Of a DNA stretch of 64,000 nt, positions 11,655-23,603 are shown piece after piece. Both the position numbers and the translations under genes were made by a program. Position 1 is the first letter of the stretch; each line of letters opens with the position of its first letter. Origin of the DNA: Lepraria neglecta (taxonomy: Eukaryota > Ascomycota > Lecanoromycetes > Lecanorales > Stereocaulaceae); NCBI GenBank assembly GCA_033220425.1, contig CM065647.1:2356001-2420000 (forward strand). Reading direction: 5' to 3'. The notes under the pieces were generated by a model that was given only the letters and a program-made list of their open reading frames with translations, did no database searches and was not told the DNA's origin.

Positions 11655-12821
11655 TCAATAACTAGCTCTAGCAAACCCAAACGAATCCAACTGCCTACAG
11701 CTCCTCATATCAAAATGCCTTGCCTCATTCATCTTGTCCACATCCTGGAAGAACCAACCCTGAGCTTCTTCCATCATGCGATTCCTTGTCCGTGTCTCTA
11801 TCTGGCACTCGTATTGTAGCTGCGTAACATACTGCGTTTCTGCCTTCTTGTCGAGATCGTTCAGCTTACGGGGACTATATTCGACGACGTCGTCGGGATT
11901 TAGATAGTAGTCGACCTTTAACCTGGGTGAGGTGCGATGTATGGTGTTTGGTGGGCCGGGTTGGAAATGTATCGAGGGGCCAGTAGGTATAGCGGAAGAG
12001 AAAAGCGATGATAGAAGTGGGAGGATGAAGAGGATCAGGAGCGGGAGGAGGTTTGATAAAGCACCCATAGTGCTTTGTGGTCTTTCTTCGCCATTGCCGT
12101 TTGCTTCTCTAGGTCTTCTCCTTGGTCGACCGCCCCCGAACTGGTGTACTCTGAAGCCTGGACCACCACCTAGGTTAAAGACGAATTGAGGACCTGTATC
12201 GAACAGGCCTCCTCCGAATGGCCCGCCGCCCATACCACCACCGCCAAAGAACCTATTGAATTGCTCCTCCGGCGATATTTCGTCGTCGAACATAGGTCCT
12301 CTCCCTCCAGGTGACCTTGCGAATCCACTAAACGGTGACGAAGCGGACGCCGCGCCAGGACCAAACCTGTTATCTGGATCTCCTCCAAACCGGTCGTACT
12401 TCTCTTTCTTTTCCGCATCTGATAGGATTTGGAAGGCTCTTGAGACCACTGTAGTCCACAACTTCTCATCAGCTAATGCCCTCAAGCCTCTAAATGCGCC
12501 TCATGTTCCCTCGACGTCAATAGCACAGATAGACTCACTCTTAAAAGCCTCATCCGCCCCCTCATACCCATTTTTGTCCGGGTGCGTAAGCAAACTCAAC
12601 TTCCTATAAGATTTCTTAATCTCCGCCTCCGTAGCCGTTTTCTCGATGCCCAATATCTCATAGAAAGCCGTAGCGGCGCATTTCCGTACCCTTATCACCG
12701 CTGTCTTCTGCTCGACTGTGTATTTGCGATCTTGATTCCCCTGATTATGGTCTCGACTTTTTGCTGCGTTGCTATTTGGAGTTGCGTCGGCGCCTGAGGC
12801 TGTTGCGGCGGGCATTTCCAC
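11655..12821 (-). CDS. HLJ1: ER-membrane J-domain protein, Hlj1/DNAJB12 type
   Basis: Exons 12539-12821 and 11655-12448 around a 90-bp intron (GTGAGT, phase 1); 358 aa, or 356 if the second Met (12815) is used. The J-domain covers about residues 52-115, with the Hsp70-stimulating HPD triad at 80-82 and the splice restoring [18 protein letters not shown] Gly/Phe-rich linker follows ([15 protein letters not shown]). A single hydrophobic segment at about 222-245 ([17 protein letters not shown]) would anchor the protein in the ER, and the tail ([18 protein letters not shown]) matches the DUF1977-type C-terminus of this family. It presents the J-domain to cytosolic Hsp70 for ER-associated degradation of membrane proteins. 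The symbol is assigned by family resemblance. Confidence 0.88.
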
Positions 12822-13244
12822 AAGGTGGATTGCCTTTGCCTTCGGGGTATAAAGCCCTCTCTAACACTGGGATGGATTTGGTAAAACGGGAGACTTGATG
12901 GTCCGTATTACTATAGCGTATTGCACAAGCTCATGTTGACTAGAGATGGTATTGGTTGCGTTGCTCATAAATGTTTCTTCTCCAATCTCAACGGGAATCG
13001 TGGTATCAAAGCCGCGCTTGGCGCTAGCGGAGAGCTCCAGTGGCAGTTGCCGCTCCATGACGAGCTTCAATACAATAAGCCTGTTAAGAGCTTTGAAGCC
13101 TCTCTGACATTGGAAAACAAAACCACATAGCTATCGGCATACCCCAGTTTCGTCATACTCGGTGGACACGACCAATTCGTCTTCTCGACCCTCTATCACG
13201 CCCCAACCTTCCTCACACGACACCTTTCATCCCACGACACCACC
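12822..13244. other. Divergent promoter region, J-protein / Aim19-like
   Basis: About 420 bp between divergent genes. The sequence just before 13245 is C-rich with short CAC repeats, which looks like a fungal 5' UTR. Nothing else is recognised. Confidence 0.4.
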
Positions 13245-13640
13245 ATGGCAGACAACCCCCAAGAAAAAGCCAAAAAATCCGCCATAATCTATGCAAAAGA
13301 CTGGGGCGAATCGCCCGTTCCCCCTACCGTCCTCGCAGCCCTAATAACAGCGCAAGCCCTCCGCCCAGTCCAACCCCTCCCACTCCTCTTCCCCCCAATC
13401 CTCCTCTTCTCCACCTACCTAAACATCTACGACTATAAAGTCGACGCGGCCGGCGTAAATGCCGCCTGGTCCGGCCTCTACCTCCTACTAGCTCGACGGA
13501 GAAAGCAGCCACTGGCGAGCAAGTTTGGAACGAGAGGATTGATTAGAGGGGCGACGTTGGGGTTGTGTGTGACGAATCTTGTGGCAGGGGGAATTGTTTA
13601 TGCGGTTGGGAAGAGGGATGGGGAGGGGAAGGGTGTTTGA
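13245..13640 (+). CDS. AIM19: Small mitochondrial membrane protein, Aim19-like
   Basis: Single exon, 131 aa, with the ATG in a good context (CACCATGG). Residues about 24-55 and 70-125 hold several hydrophobic stretches (LAALITAQALRP, PLPLLFPPILLFSTYLNI, LIRGATLGLCVTNLVAGG). The stretch VNAAWSGLYLLLARRR followed by KFGTRGL resembles the TWSALYL-KK-RYGRTW stretch of yeast Aim19, a mitochondrial membrane protein needed for normal mtDNA inheritance. Length is close to the family. Identification rests on recall of the yeast sequence and is moderate; the alternative is an unnamed small membrane protein. Confidence 0.6.
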   Translation: MADNPQEKAKKSAIIYAKDWGESPVPPTVLAALITAQALRPVQPLPLLFPPILLFSTYLNIYDYKVDAAGVNAAWSGLYLLLARRRKQPLASKFGTRGLIRGATLGLCVTNLVAGGIVYAVGKRDGEGKGV

Positions 13641-14508
13641 GGGGGGAATAGGAAATTGGGAAGGGAGAAGAGGCAAAGGGGAGCGATGTGTATATATTAG
13701 AGCATTGACGGCGATGGCATGGGTCGTATCGTATTGGCATATGCGGACTGTACATATGAGATGTGTAAGGGCCTACTTTCGGTTATATTAGTTGCTAGCC
13801 GTGAGGAGAATGAAATGCTTTTGCTGGCTTGACTTCGCTAGCTTGGACGATAAACGGGGAATATGCATATACCTACTTGGCTAGCACATTCATGATAGTC
13901 TATGCCTCGGAACGAATGTAGCTGTGGTCCTCGGCCACATGTACAGAGCACGTGTGGTCAAGAGAGAGGCGTAGACGTGACATGAAGGGAACGAGGAAGG
14001 CATTGTACACATCTGCAATGGGAAGAAGTAGTTGCAGGTAAGAAAGCCGTCGTGAAACGGCAATCTTGACCGCACGGAAAAGCTAGAAGCGTGCAAGGAC
14101 TGAAAGATTTGTTGAAAATGATATTAATTAATGCTGTAAGTGACATGCCGTTTGTAATACGTAGAGAAAGAGCACACATAGAATGCCACCTAATAACCAC
14201 ACTGGAGAGTGTCAAATCGTAATATGCTCGGGGAATCCAGTCGTATAAGAGAGAGTGGGCAAGCGTGAAGAATCCAGGGTATTGATAGTTGAGGTCCCAC
14301 CACGCATTCAGAGACAGGCGCAAGAGACGGAAACGGCCTGGGCCTTCCTTGATGTAATCAATATCGGCCGCAGTCGCATTCTAAAAGTAGAAAACAGGAT
14401 GTTGTATTGCTCCTCCCTCATTCTCCCACCTCCCCCATCAATCCACCTCACTGCTATCCTATCCACGCTGCACTAGACTTGACTCCCCGACTCCTCGACT
14501 CTAGTAGC
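13641..14508. other. Intergenic between convergent Aim19-like and RHO1 genes
   Basis: About 870 bp between two converging genes; 3' UTRs are expected at both ends. Short frames on the minus strand (13890-14323) have no recognisable content. Confidence 0.4.
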
Positions 14509-15548
14509 TTACAAGATCAGACAGGTTCTCTTCTTACCGTCGTGGCCACCGTGCTTTCCTTTCTTGGATAGCAATGCTGAGCGTGTCGCGTGCTCAAACA
14601 CCTCTCGGACACCTTCATTTGTTTTCGCTGAGCATTCGAGGTAGTGTCTTGCGCCGATCTTCTTCTTGACTTCTTCGCCCTGTTGGAGTTGCTGTGTTAG
14701 CCTTATATCCTTTAATGGACATTGAAGGTGATCGCTGCAAGCGGTATTGTGCCTTGTGCACGCTATTCGAAAAATTTGAAGAAAGGTTCCTCCAAAAGAG
14801 CTGGGGAATCTTACCTGCTCGGGAGTCACAGGCTTCTGTGATGTCTTGTGTAGCTCCTCGATAGTCTTCTGGTCATATCGGAGATCTTTCTTGCAACCAA
14901 CGAGGATGATGGGGAGGCCTTGGCAGAAATGGAGGACTTCGGAGATCCACTGCAAAAGCATTTGAATTAGCAATTCTGTTATTGAAACCTGCTTCAAGCC
15001 AAGGGTTGAGCTAAGTGGGTGATGACTAACCTTCTCCTGCACGTTATCAAGGGAATCGGGAGAGTCGACGGCAAAGCAGATAAGAATGACGTGGGAATCT
15101 GGGTATGAGAGAGGACGGAGACGATCGTAATCTTCTTGACCAGCCGTATCCCATAGAGCTAACTCAACGTGCTTGCCATCGACCTCAACATCGGCGACAT
15201 AGTTCTCAAAAACGGTTGGAACGTAGACCTAGTACCACACGAATGTCAGCACCATGGCAGGGAGGGTTGTCTTTGTAGGTATTGAGGAGGATGTAGCTTG
15301 TTGACTGTTGCTAGGTGTTTGACAAGCTCTTGTGCTGCTTTATGTAGAGGTTGGGATAAAGGAGGAATGCTGACCTCTGGGAAGGTACCCTTGGAAAAGA
15401 CGCTATTCAAAGAGTCAGCAATGGAAAAACTATTGCGATAGGAGATTCAGCTATCAAAAGCGCAAGAAGTGAAGGCTTACATGAGTAGACAGGTCTTGCC
15501 GCAGGCACCGTCGCCAACGATGACGAGCTTGCGTCGGATTTCAGCCAT
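14509..15548 (-). CDS. RHO1: Rho1 GTPase
   Basis: Five exons (15481-15548, 15375-15402, 15031-15228, 14815-14949, 14509-14679) give 199 aa in a continuous frame. Exon 2 is only 28 nt. All GTPase motifs are present: P-loop GDGACGKT, effector loop [17 protein letters not shown], switch [18 protein letters not shown], base-recognition GCKKDL and ECSAKT, then a basic tail and the CAAX box CLIL, whose final Leu predicts geranylgeranylation. Rho1 activates beta-1,3-glucan synthase and protein kinase C at the plasma membrane, controlling wall synthesis and polarity. The [22 protein letters not shown] insert region is typical of fungal Rho1 rather than Cdc42 or Rac. The intron-rich layout is usual for this gene in Pezizomycotina. 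Confidence 0.96.
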
Positions 15549-17000
15549 ACTGTAGTGGAGGAAAAGTACACGTCAGCAAGCCTGTAGAGGGCCTTTGAGG
15601 CTTGTGCTGAGATAGCAGTAACTACTGCGACAGTATAAGAGTGTGTATGTAGTGAGGATGATCAGGTGAGTGTTGATGGGTGGTGGAAAGAAGGTTGTTG
15701 AGAGGGAAGGCTTTCGGCTTGGTACGGACCTATTCTAGAACGCAGGCTTGGTGCTTGCCGAACGTAGAGGTGATCTCCACTCTATCAGTGCTCAGTGATC
15801 AGCACAGATAGGTATGAAGAAGAATGAGAAGGTGCTCCTATGATGGAAGTGTTTTGTGTCGACGTCGGCGTCTGTTGCAAGGCGGTTATCTTGGGAGGTG
15901 AGTGGTTCGAAGGAATCTCGTGATTTGTTGGCTTGGGTGGCTGCGACCAGGCAACGCTCAGGGCAAGGCTATGGAAGCACCCGCTTATTTTGGAGTCTTG
16001 GGACCCTTGAGTGGCCACAAAAGGAGTCTCGTTATCACCAATGCCGGCTTTCCAAACCTGATGCTACTCCGACCTAGTTCTTCCGGCTTGCGGATTGAGA
16101 GACCTTGTCCAACTGAAGAGGCTTATTCTTGGCATGTATTCTAATCCGGATCTTTTCCCCCGGCAGTAGTCTCGGCCGATTTAAATGCCCTTTATCTACA
16201 AAATTCACTCCCTGCATAACAACTACGAATACGTGGCTTTCAGGAGACAAGCCACAGTCGAAACATCCACTTCATCATGGCAAATTTTGGTGTCAGGTGC
16301 TCTCAATCAAGTTGGCTCGGAATAATGCCTTTGGCCGTCACCATCACGAGTGAATTAATATTACATGACTTTGGTCAGCTTTCATACTCTTCAGCATCTG
16401 AGTTGTGATATTCTGTGTGATACGAGGCCATCGTCCTGTCAGTTTTTTATTTCGTAATAATCTGATAGTGAACCAGCATTTTGTGTTAAAGGACGCTTCG
16501 TATGAGTGTTAAAAGATACCATCGAGGCTCAATCAGAGCTTCGTATCCAGCCAAACTCTAGATGTTTGAGCAGATATCATTGCGAGGGAGTTGTTCCACG
16601 AATATAGAACAGCAAAGTTTGGTCTCAAGGGGAACTGCAAAGGGAACTGTCTTGGCTCGAGTCAAAAATTGTACTTCGATAGGCTTCTTGGAATCATCAA
16701 TCAATTGGCTATGATATGAACGCAATAAGGTATCTAGACAGTAGGTGCTTCACCTAACAAAAGACATATGTAATTAAAAAAAAAAGTCTATATGAATCCA
16801 AGCCAGTGCTCGCAAGTAGGAAATAAATCATCATGAGACAGCCCTCCATGCCAACGCCAATGCTAAGCCCCTTCCCTCAGGAAGCTTGCTTGATAGAAAT
16901 CCCTCAACAGACCAACAGCAATGGTATATTTTCTTCGAAACATGATTAACATGAGAAAGAAACGCTGAAATCCATATCACATTTACTTCGTGGTCAACCT
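15549..17000. other. RHO1 promoter / CRZ1 3' flank
   Basis: About 1.45 kb without a supported gene. The part near 15549 should hold the RHO1 promoter and leader, and the end near 17000 the CRZ1 3' UTR. A run of A follows 16769. Short frames at 15785-16353 show no domain. Confidence 0.4.
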
Positions 17001-19296
17001 TCACCTCCCTTCGTAATCACTCGCCCAGTCTCGATTGTCCATTTGACTATCCCAGCTATTGCCTGCAGCATAGGCTGTACCAGGACCACTCACATATCCT
17101 TCCTCAGCTTCGTCGTAGAATTCACCTCCACTACTAGCATCGAAGCTACTCCTCCCACTTATGTCATCGTCGCCCCCGGGAGGAATTTGATCCCACTGTA
17201 TGGTTTGTAACTGTGGGAATTGTGCCAGGATTGCAGCTGGGAAGGCAAAGCCTCCGTTTTGCATATTACCATTCATGGGCGGTTGTGACATCATGCCGCC
17301 AGCTTGCATGCTCTGGTTCATCATCTGCTCATCATAGGCGCGCTGGCGCTCCATGGCCTCTTCGTCTAGCAAAGGCTTGATGCAGACTCTGCCAGCCTCG
17401 CTTCGGAAATGCCTGCCAAGGGCATCTGCACGGGCGAACCGCCTGCCACAGCCCCAGCTGCCCCCGGTGCCCAGCTCGCCTCGGCAGACGAACTTCTTCT
17501 CTCCGCTGTGTAGTCCTTCGTGCCTCTTGCGGTCGTGTTGACGGGCGAATGCTTTTCCGCAAACCGTGCATACGAATGGACGCTCGTCGGTGTGGGTACG
17601 GAGATGAGAACGGAGGTTGTAGGCCCGGGTAAACTTCTTTGGGCAGAGAGTACATTGGAACGTAGCGGGATGCTTCTGAACACGCTTGTCATTCCCAGAA
17701 ACCGGTGGCCGATTGGGATCGGCTAGTTCAAGGATGTAATCGCGGTTTGGTATTGAGTTTGTGGATGAGCGACGGGAGGGTGAGGTTCGGGGTGCTGGAG
17801 AAGATTCGCGGGAGATATTAGGAGAGAAAGCGCCGCCGTAGCCAGGTGAGAGTGACCGACGCCGATCAGATGAATCATTTGAACCCAAAGTGGCGGCGTT
17901 CGATGCTGGCGTTACTGGGCGTGAGATGTATGTGTCTGACTTTGCACGCATGCGGTTCTTTCGGCCTAAAATCTCCGTTAGTCAACGCGTTGAATGGCAA
18001 TTGAAGTATCTTACCTCTATTATCGGGAGGAGTCAACGCGTCAAAGTCGTGTTCAGACCTTGGTGAAGGATCAAAGCCTGGTTGTTGAGTCGAGGGTGCC
18101 AATTGGACATTAATCTCGGGTGGTGCCATCTGAGTGGACTGACCCATATCATTGGAGCCGAGTCTCTCTCCGGGCTCGAATTGAGGGAATGCTTCAGAGC
18201 TGTACATCTGGGGCCCAGATACCCCATTGAAGCCGTTGTTCTGGTTTTGTAGCGGCATAAAGCTAGCTTCTTGCGCGAGGCCGAGCCCAGGTTGTGGCGA
18301 CATGCGTGGTGATACAAAAGGACTATGTCTGGGACTGTGGACATGTGGTTGATTGTCTGAGATGCTGAAGTTCCCAATCCCCAACCCGTCGTTAAAAATT
18401 TGAGGGTCTGGCTGCGGGTGCATCATGGGCGATGGGCTTGGCTCGAATTGCTCAAAGCTTTCCTGTTGAGCGAGGAAAGGCGAAGGTGCGGCGGAAGAGG
18501 ATACATCAGAGCGTGCGTCTGAAGGTACTCTGCGATGCGTCTGGAATTGCATGCCCGCCCATTCTGTTTGCGCTTGACCATTCGTGAAAGCAGCCGAAGA
18601 GGGATCCAGCGAAGCAGAAGCGTTCCGCGAGTGATTGGGAGACCATTGATGGCCTTGACTCGTGACCGGAGATGTTGGCCCTGACGAGTGTCCAGACGGG
18701 GGCATTAGATTTGGTGGTGTTGGAACCATGTTCTGAGGCGACGACATATCGCTCATAATATCTTGGGGGTTGATATGTCCTTGTGGTTGTTGGTCTGTAT
18801 CTAGCTGAGGGTCTAGCATAAAATTGTTCTCGAAAGACTGTCCCTGCTTTCCGATAAAGTCTGGTTGCTGCTGGGAGTAAGCGTCGAAGTTCTGGTTGAG
18901 GCCGAGGGCGTCTTGTTGGTGTTGTTGATTTGCTTGGTGACCATTCATATGTGACGTCTCTTGCTGGAAGGTTGACTCTAGACCATTCTGTTGGTATGAC
19001 TGCCCAAATGACCGGTCACTGTAGTCGTTGCTGGGTAATATGTGCTGCTGTTGGAATTGAGGTGGCTGCACGGCGCCGTTGAGGTATGAGGTAGGCAGGT
19101 TGTTGTATTGCAAACCAGATTCACTGGTAGGGGATATGTTTGTATTGAAGGATTGAAGGTTGAAGTTTGCAGAGGTAGTCGATTGGTCGGTAGGAGAAGA
19201 TTGGTTGTGGAAATTATGAGGCGAAGGCGAAAGACTTATACGTTGATTGGGCTGATGTCCAGCAGACGAAGACCTCCCACGATGGGATTCCATCAT
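17001..19296 (-). CDS. CRZ1: Calcineurin-responsive C2H2 zinc-finger transcription factor Crz1/CrzA
   Basis: Exons 18015-19296 and 17001-17965 around a 49-bp intron; the splice yields [18 protein letters not shown]; 748 aa. The first 430 residues are disordered and rich in Gln, Ser, Asn and Pro. They include SP-rich segments and PEINVQ (about residue 390), a fair match to the PxIxIT calcineurin-docking pattern. Two canonical C2H2 fingers lie at about 530-552 ([10 protein letters not shown]...HLRTH) and 558-580 ([10 protein letters not shown]...HEGLH). A third, irregular finger with an extended loop at 586-622 ([17 protein letters not shown]) is typical of Crz1. Dephosphorylation by calcineurin sends Crz1 to the nucleus to activate calcium, ion-stress and wall genes. 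Start chosen at the first Met; MMESHRGR fits relatives. Confidence 0.92.
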
Positions 19297-20828
19297 GTTT
19301 GAAGAGATACTGCGACTACTTCCTTATGATGGCTGAGGCGATTGTTTTAGGACAACTTGTCGGGGATAGAAAGGCTGTGGAGGAAGCCCCGAAACAGCGT
19401 GAGGCTCTCTGATGATTTGCTCCAATCTTCGAGAGCGATATCGTCCTTGAGGGGAGGCTGTGTAGAAGTGGTTGGAGAAGAGGATCTTAGGTAAGAAGTC
19501 AGATGCTTAGCAATGCCCCCTTCGACACGATTGCTGAATGAGAGGCGGGTGCTGGAGGATCGGCGTTTGTTTCAAGTTGCTCAGGTGTTTCAAACGGGAT
19601 CAACCGTTGAATCAAGACAGCCGAATCCAAATTACTTGTGTTTCCTCCGAAGTCAATGGAGTGTATCAGCTGGAGCTCGAGTTTGGCTGGTCAAAGCTCC
19701 TTATAGCAGCTTATGGTAGACGTCTTAGCGCAGCCTTGTGGGGATATGGGATGTGATAAGGCGTGAGTGATGAAGGTATCGCTCGTCCTTCGTGGGTGTT
19801 GGCGGACTATGGGCAGTGAGAGTCCGCACCGTTGGTCCGTATATGTAGAAAGTGGAGTGTTTGGAGCAATGATGTGAATGTGCGCTTCGCAAAGTCCTAA
19901 TCATCACGACCAATCATTAGCATCGATGTCCGCAAAGGGTAACTGGGGACATGAGTCTAAGCCCTGGGGCTGCGCAAAGTAGTATGACATATTAGTGAAG
20001 GAAGTCCGCCATACCTATAAGATCTCCTTTTCTTGTAAGGCTCAAATGAGATGGATTGGGGGTCGGATATCGTATGTATGGCGGCAGATGAGCAATCGAT
20101 AGTGGGGAGGTTGCGCTTGCGTTGGAAGCTGCTCAGACGCGGAGTCGCTCTTATCTTGTATTTGAGGGTTCGCGATCAAGTTCTCGTAAATGCGACCTGC
20201 CCAAGATAGAACATCTGGCTGTTGGAAACACAGTTGTGCAGGGAGATCTAGTAGTCACGGCGCCTACAAGTCGTGAGCGTTGCAGCCCTAGTAGCCCTAA
20301 ATGGCTGAAGGATCGTGAACCTTGCTAGCGGCGAGGAGGCGAAGCCGGTGGATAGATATCGGACACTGACCGGTCCTCAATCACGGAACTCTCCAACTAC
20401 GGTGCGGCAGAAGCTTCATCGAAGGCCGCCAGACCTTTGCTGACTACGATCTTTTTTGGGGGTGACTAAAACGACTCAGCCTCCTTCAATAATATGACCT
20501 CAAGTTTCTGTCTCACAAAATGTTTCCTTTGCTGCGGTTCGGTTGCGTTGCACAGCCCCAATATCTTCCTATGTGAGCTCGGTGAGGCAGACTTTCTTCT
20601 CCTTCATTGTTCGCATTGTAGTGAGATGATTCTTGAAAGGATTTGATATCGACATAGTGGCATTTGTATAGCACAATTGATCTGCAGTCACGCTCGCTGG
20701 CATCGCTCCAAAGTCAAAGCATCCTTCCCGTATCCTTCCCATATAGCAAATCAGCTCCTCCCTATGTAATGAACATTGAATCAATCGCTTTTCAAAGCTG
20801 CACGAAATGCCTTGATGGCAAGGACATC
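19297..20828. other. CRZ1 upstream region
   Basis: About 1.5 kb upstream of CRZ1 and downstream of the kelch gene. Long upstream regions are common for fungal regulators. No gene, RNA or repeat is recognisable; short frames lack domain signal. Confidence 0.4.
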
Positions 20829-23603
20829 CTATGCCTTTTCCTTTCCTTTCCGCTTGTCTTGGTCTTCGCCACCTTCACCTACTTCCTTCGCCTCCGCACT
20901 GAGAATTGATTCGTCGTCTCCATCAGGCCCCTTGTTGACCACTCGAAGCTTCTCCTTTGGCACGGTGAACATCACTTGCACTACTCTTCTTTCCACTGCA
21001 GATTCAACATCCCATTCTTCATCGTTCGCATCTCGCTCATTGCTGCTTTCTTCTCTCTGATCTCCGCCTTCCAAGTCCCAGTCTTTTGCACCTTGTCGTT
21101 TCTGCCAAAGCATCGCTCCTGTGCTAGCCGCTCGTCTGGGCAGCCCTCCTTCTACATAATTTGGCTTTGTCGGTGACGATGACGTGCTAGTGTTGTTCTC
21201 CGGGGAATTTGAAGCACCTCGCTCTCCACCAGCAAACGCACGGCGAACGCTTCCCATCCATCCTCGCGCTCGACTCTGGCTCCTGGTTGGAGAGGGTTCG
21301 CCAGAATCCGGATATTGCCCAAGCAACGCCTCACCCTCTGCCTGCAGTACGGAAAACGAGGTGTCAGCAGTGGCAAAAGTATCAGGAGTAGCCGCTCGTC
21401 GCTGAACTGGGATGAGGGTCAATGACTGAGATCGACGATGCTCTGGACTATAGCGCTGTGCTGTATTTTGTTGATAATTGATTGGAGTAGTATCGTTCGC
21501 TGAGCGGAATGGAGTGGAGCTGAAGAGGGCTGCTGAACGCTGCGATATACTTCTGCTTGGGCCGCCGGTAGAATGCTGAATCGAATGAGAGGACAGAGCA
21601 GATCGCCCTGATTGGTCGCTGAGCGTGGACGATGTTCGATCATTCTTCTCAGGTGAGAGTTGTCCCGCGTTCTGATGCATCAATGCATCTGCTCTCGTCC
21701 AATCATTGACCCAATTGCGAATCTCTAGCTCCCTGTCTTGCGGCGACTGTGGGGACGGCGTCCTTGAGCCATCAATGGGGTCGTGGAAAGGATCGAGAAC
21801 GGGGACATTGCTTAATATGTTGTAATCCTCCCGCTGGATCGTTTCGTGTTGTCCGGAAGACGTGCCATTAGCGTGATCTTCATCATACTCATCCCGCTCG
21901 TCGATCGGGTGGATGGTGCTGAACCTTGGTGGAGCACCGTCGTAGCGAGAGGTTGGCTGATGAGTTCCTCGAGAATGCAGAGATCGACGCAAGCCTCGTG
22001 TCGGACTCGGTATCTCAAACAGCAACCCCGTCCTCTCGGCTTCGGGCTCGCCGCGAGCTATTCGATATGGACCGGCGCCTCCGGGCCAGTCCGCCGTGGT
22101 CATTTCATTCTGTTGCTGATTGCTACCACCCTGATCACGACCAGATAATTGATGCCGGTGTGGGCCAGGGGCCAAATTGCGCAACTCGTCCTCGCGGGCA
22201 GCTCTGCGCCGTTTCAGTCGCCGGCTGTACCAGAAAAAGAAGACAGCCACGGCTATGATCGCCAAGATGCCCAGGGTAAGACCTGCTCCAAGTCCTACCC
22301 TCTTGGCTGCTGCATCGCTGTTCGCATTGGTGCCATTCGAAGTTTCATGACCAGCATCGACCTTCGGATGCGTGTAACTTGTTATCCAGGAATTTGATGT
22401 TGTGTTGAAAAAGTACGTATTAGAGCTCACAGAAGGATTCTGCCTTTTTCTTTTGGAATTACTGGATGCTGGTATTTGGTATCCCCCCACGACCATCATG
22501 ACATCGCCTGGAAGCATGGTAGCTCCGTGACCATATATCCCCGTTCCAGCCTCGAGGCCTGGTCCTGTCTGGCTCGGAACGCTCCATTGCCAATCGCCAC
22601 TGCCACCATAGCCCTGCCCGAGCTCGAGTACTGCCAGCTGGGGATCCGCTGACTGTGTAACGTCGCCAACCCACCCACCAAATACGATGACGCTTTTGCC
22701 ATCCGGTGTGAGTATTGCCGTATGGCCAGACCTTGAGTCAATCGTCGTTTGGCCTCTTGTGGCTAGGTCCGTATTTGGTTCTTCTGGAGGCAAGTTCACT
22801 GGCAAGAAACTCCAGCTTTGCTCGGGCAATGAGAATAGCGCGACTTGCGACATATTGATGAACGCATGCTGAGTATGGCCTCCAAGCAGGACAAAGTTTC
22901 GATTCGAAGATTGCGTTTCATTGCTGCTTCCAGAATTGAAGAAGGTAGGCTGGAGGGGAGTGATAGTGAAGCCAGCCTCCGCAACTGGTGGTCCTCTACT
23001 TGGTGAGATGCCCAGGCCATATGCTGGGGCTGTGTTCGAGGAAGATTGTGCGGATTCAATGGTCAACATAGTATTCGAGTAGTTGGCCGATTGCGTCCAA
23101 TTGGCTGCCGTCAGAGATGTAGAATTGGGGCACATCCCTCCAAATATGTAGAGCTCGGAAGTTGCATGGGCTGTGCTAGAGAACGCAATTGCCGAAGCCA
23201 GATAATTGGCACCATCAAGACCGCCATTGCCATCAATGCCTCCTGGTACAAGATCCAATTCTTTCCATGTTCCATTGACGGTCGAGCCTTCGTTCGACGG
23301 GGTGAATTGCCACAAAGTTGACTGTTGTGCTGTGCCCCCACAAATCCCTGTGTAGACTATCATGTTGCCTTCATCATCTATCGCCGGCGTGTATGCATTG
23401 CCGCTTCGGGTTCCATCAAGGAATGGAAGCGTTGGAGATATGGAAGAGTAGGGGAGGCTTGTAGGATTCAGCGTCGTGCTTGCATTGATGGCTAATAACT
23501 GAGATGTAGTGGAAGGCGGCGCTGCAGGCTGAAGTATGTAAATAACGTCGTCGGCTTTGGGCGAAGATAGCATTCGCGTGGGGTTGTAGGGAAAGGTCGC
23601 CAT
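20829..23603 (-). CDS. Kelch-type beta-propeller membrane protein
   Basis: Single exon, 924 aa. Residues about 40-420 carry kelch/galactose-oxidase-like blades: GNMIVYTGICGG, LYIFGGMCP, NFVLLGGHTQHAF, SVIVFGGWVGD and VMMVVGGYQIP, each ending in the GG doublet. Many N-x-S/T sites suggest an extracytoplasmic N-terminal half. One membrane helix at about 436-459 (LGAGLTLGILAIIAVAVFFFW) is followed by RRLKRRR, giving a long disordered cytosolic tail of 460 residues. A classical signal peptide is absent: translation starts at MATFPYNPTRML, directly after a possible splice acceptor (TCCTAG at 23604-23609), so a missed upstream exon could supply one. Related fungal proteins are generally uncharacterised sensors or adhesins; no function is claimed. 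Confidence 0.75.
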   Translation of the reverse strand: MATFPYNPTRMLSSPKADDVIYILQPAAPPSTTSQLLAINASTTLNPTSLPYSSISPTLPFLDGTRSGNAYTPAIDDEGNMIVYTGICGGTAQQSTLWQFTPSNEGSTVNGTWKELDLVPGGIDGNGGLDGANYLASAIAFSSTAHATSELYIFGGMCPNSTSLTAANWTQSANYSNTMLTIESAQSSSNTAPAYGLGISPSRGPPVAEAGFTITPLQPTFFNSGSSNETQSSNRNFVLLGGHTQHAFINMSQVALFSLPEQSWSFLPVNLPPEEPNTDLATRGQTTIDSRSGHTAILTPDGKSVIVFGGWVGDVTQSADPQLAVLELGQGYGGSGDWQWSVPSQTGPGLEAGTGIYGHGATMLPGDVMMVVGGYQIPASSNSKRKRQNPSVSSNTYFFNTTSNSWITSYTHPKVDAGHETSNGTNANSDAAAKRVGLGAGLTLGILAIIAVAVFFFWYSRRLKRRRAAREDELRNLAPGPHRHQLSGRDQGGSNQQQNEMTTADWPGGAGPYRIARGEPEAERTGLLFEIPSPTRGLRRSLHSRGTHQPTSRYDGAPPRFSTIHPIDERDEYDEDHANGTSSGQHETIQREDYNILSNVPVLDPFHDPIDGSRTPSPQSPQDRELEIRNWVNDWTRADALMHQNAGQLSPEKNDRTSSTLSDQSGRSALSSHSIQHSTGGPSRSISQRSAALFSSTPFRSANDTTPINYQQNTAQRYSPEHRRSQSLTLIPVQRRAATPDTFATADTSFSVLQAEGEALLGQYPDSGEPSPTRSQSRARGWMGSVRRAFAGGERGASNSPENNTSTSSSPTKPNYVEGGLPRRAASTGAMLWQKRQGAKDWDLEGGDQREESSNERDANDEEWDVESAVERRVVQVMFTVPKEKLRVVNKGPDGDDESILSAEAKEVGEGGEDQDKRKGKEKA

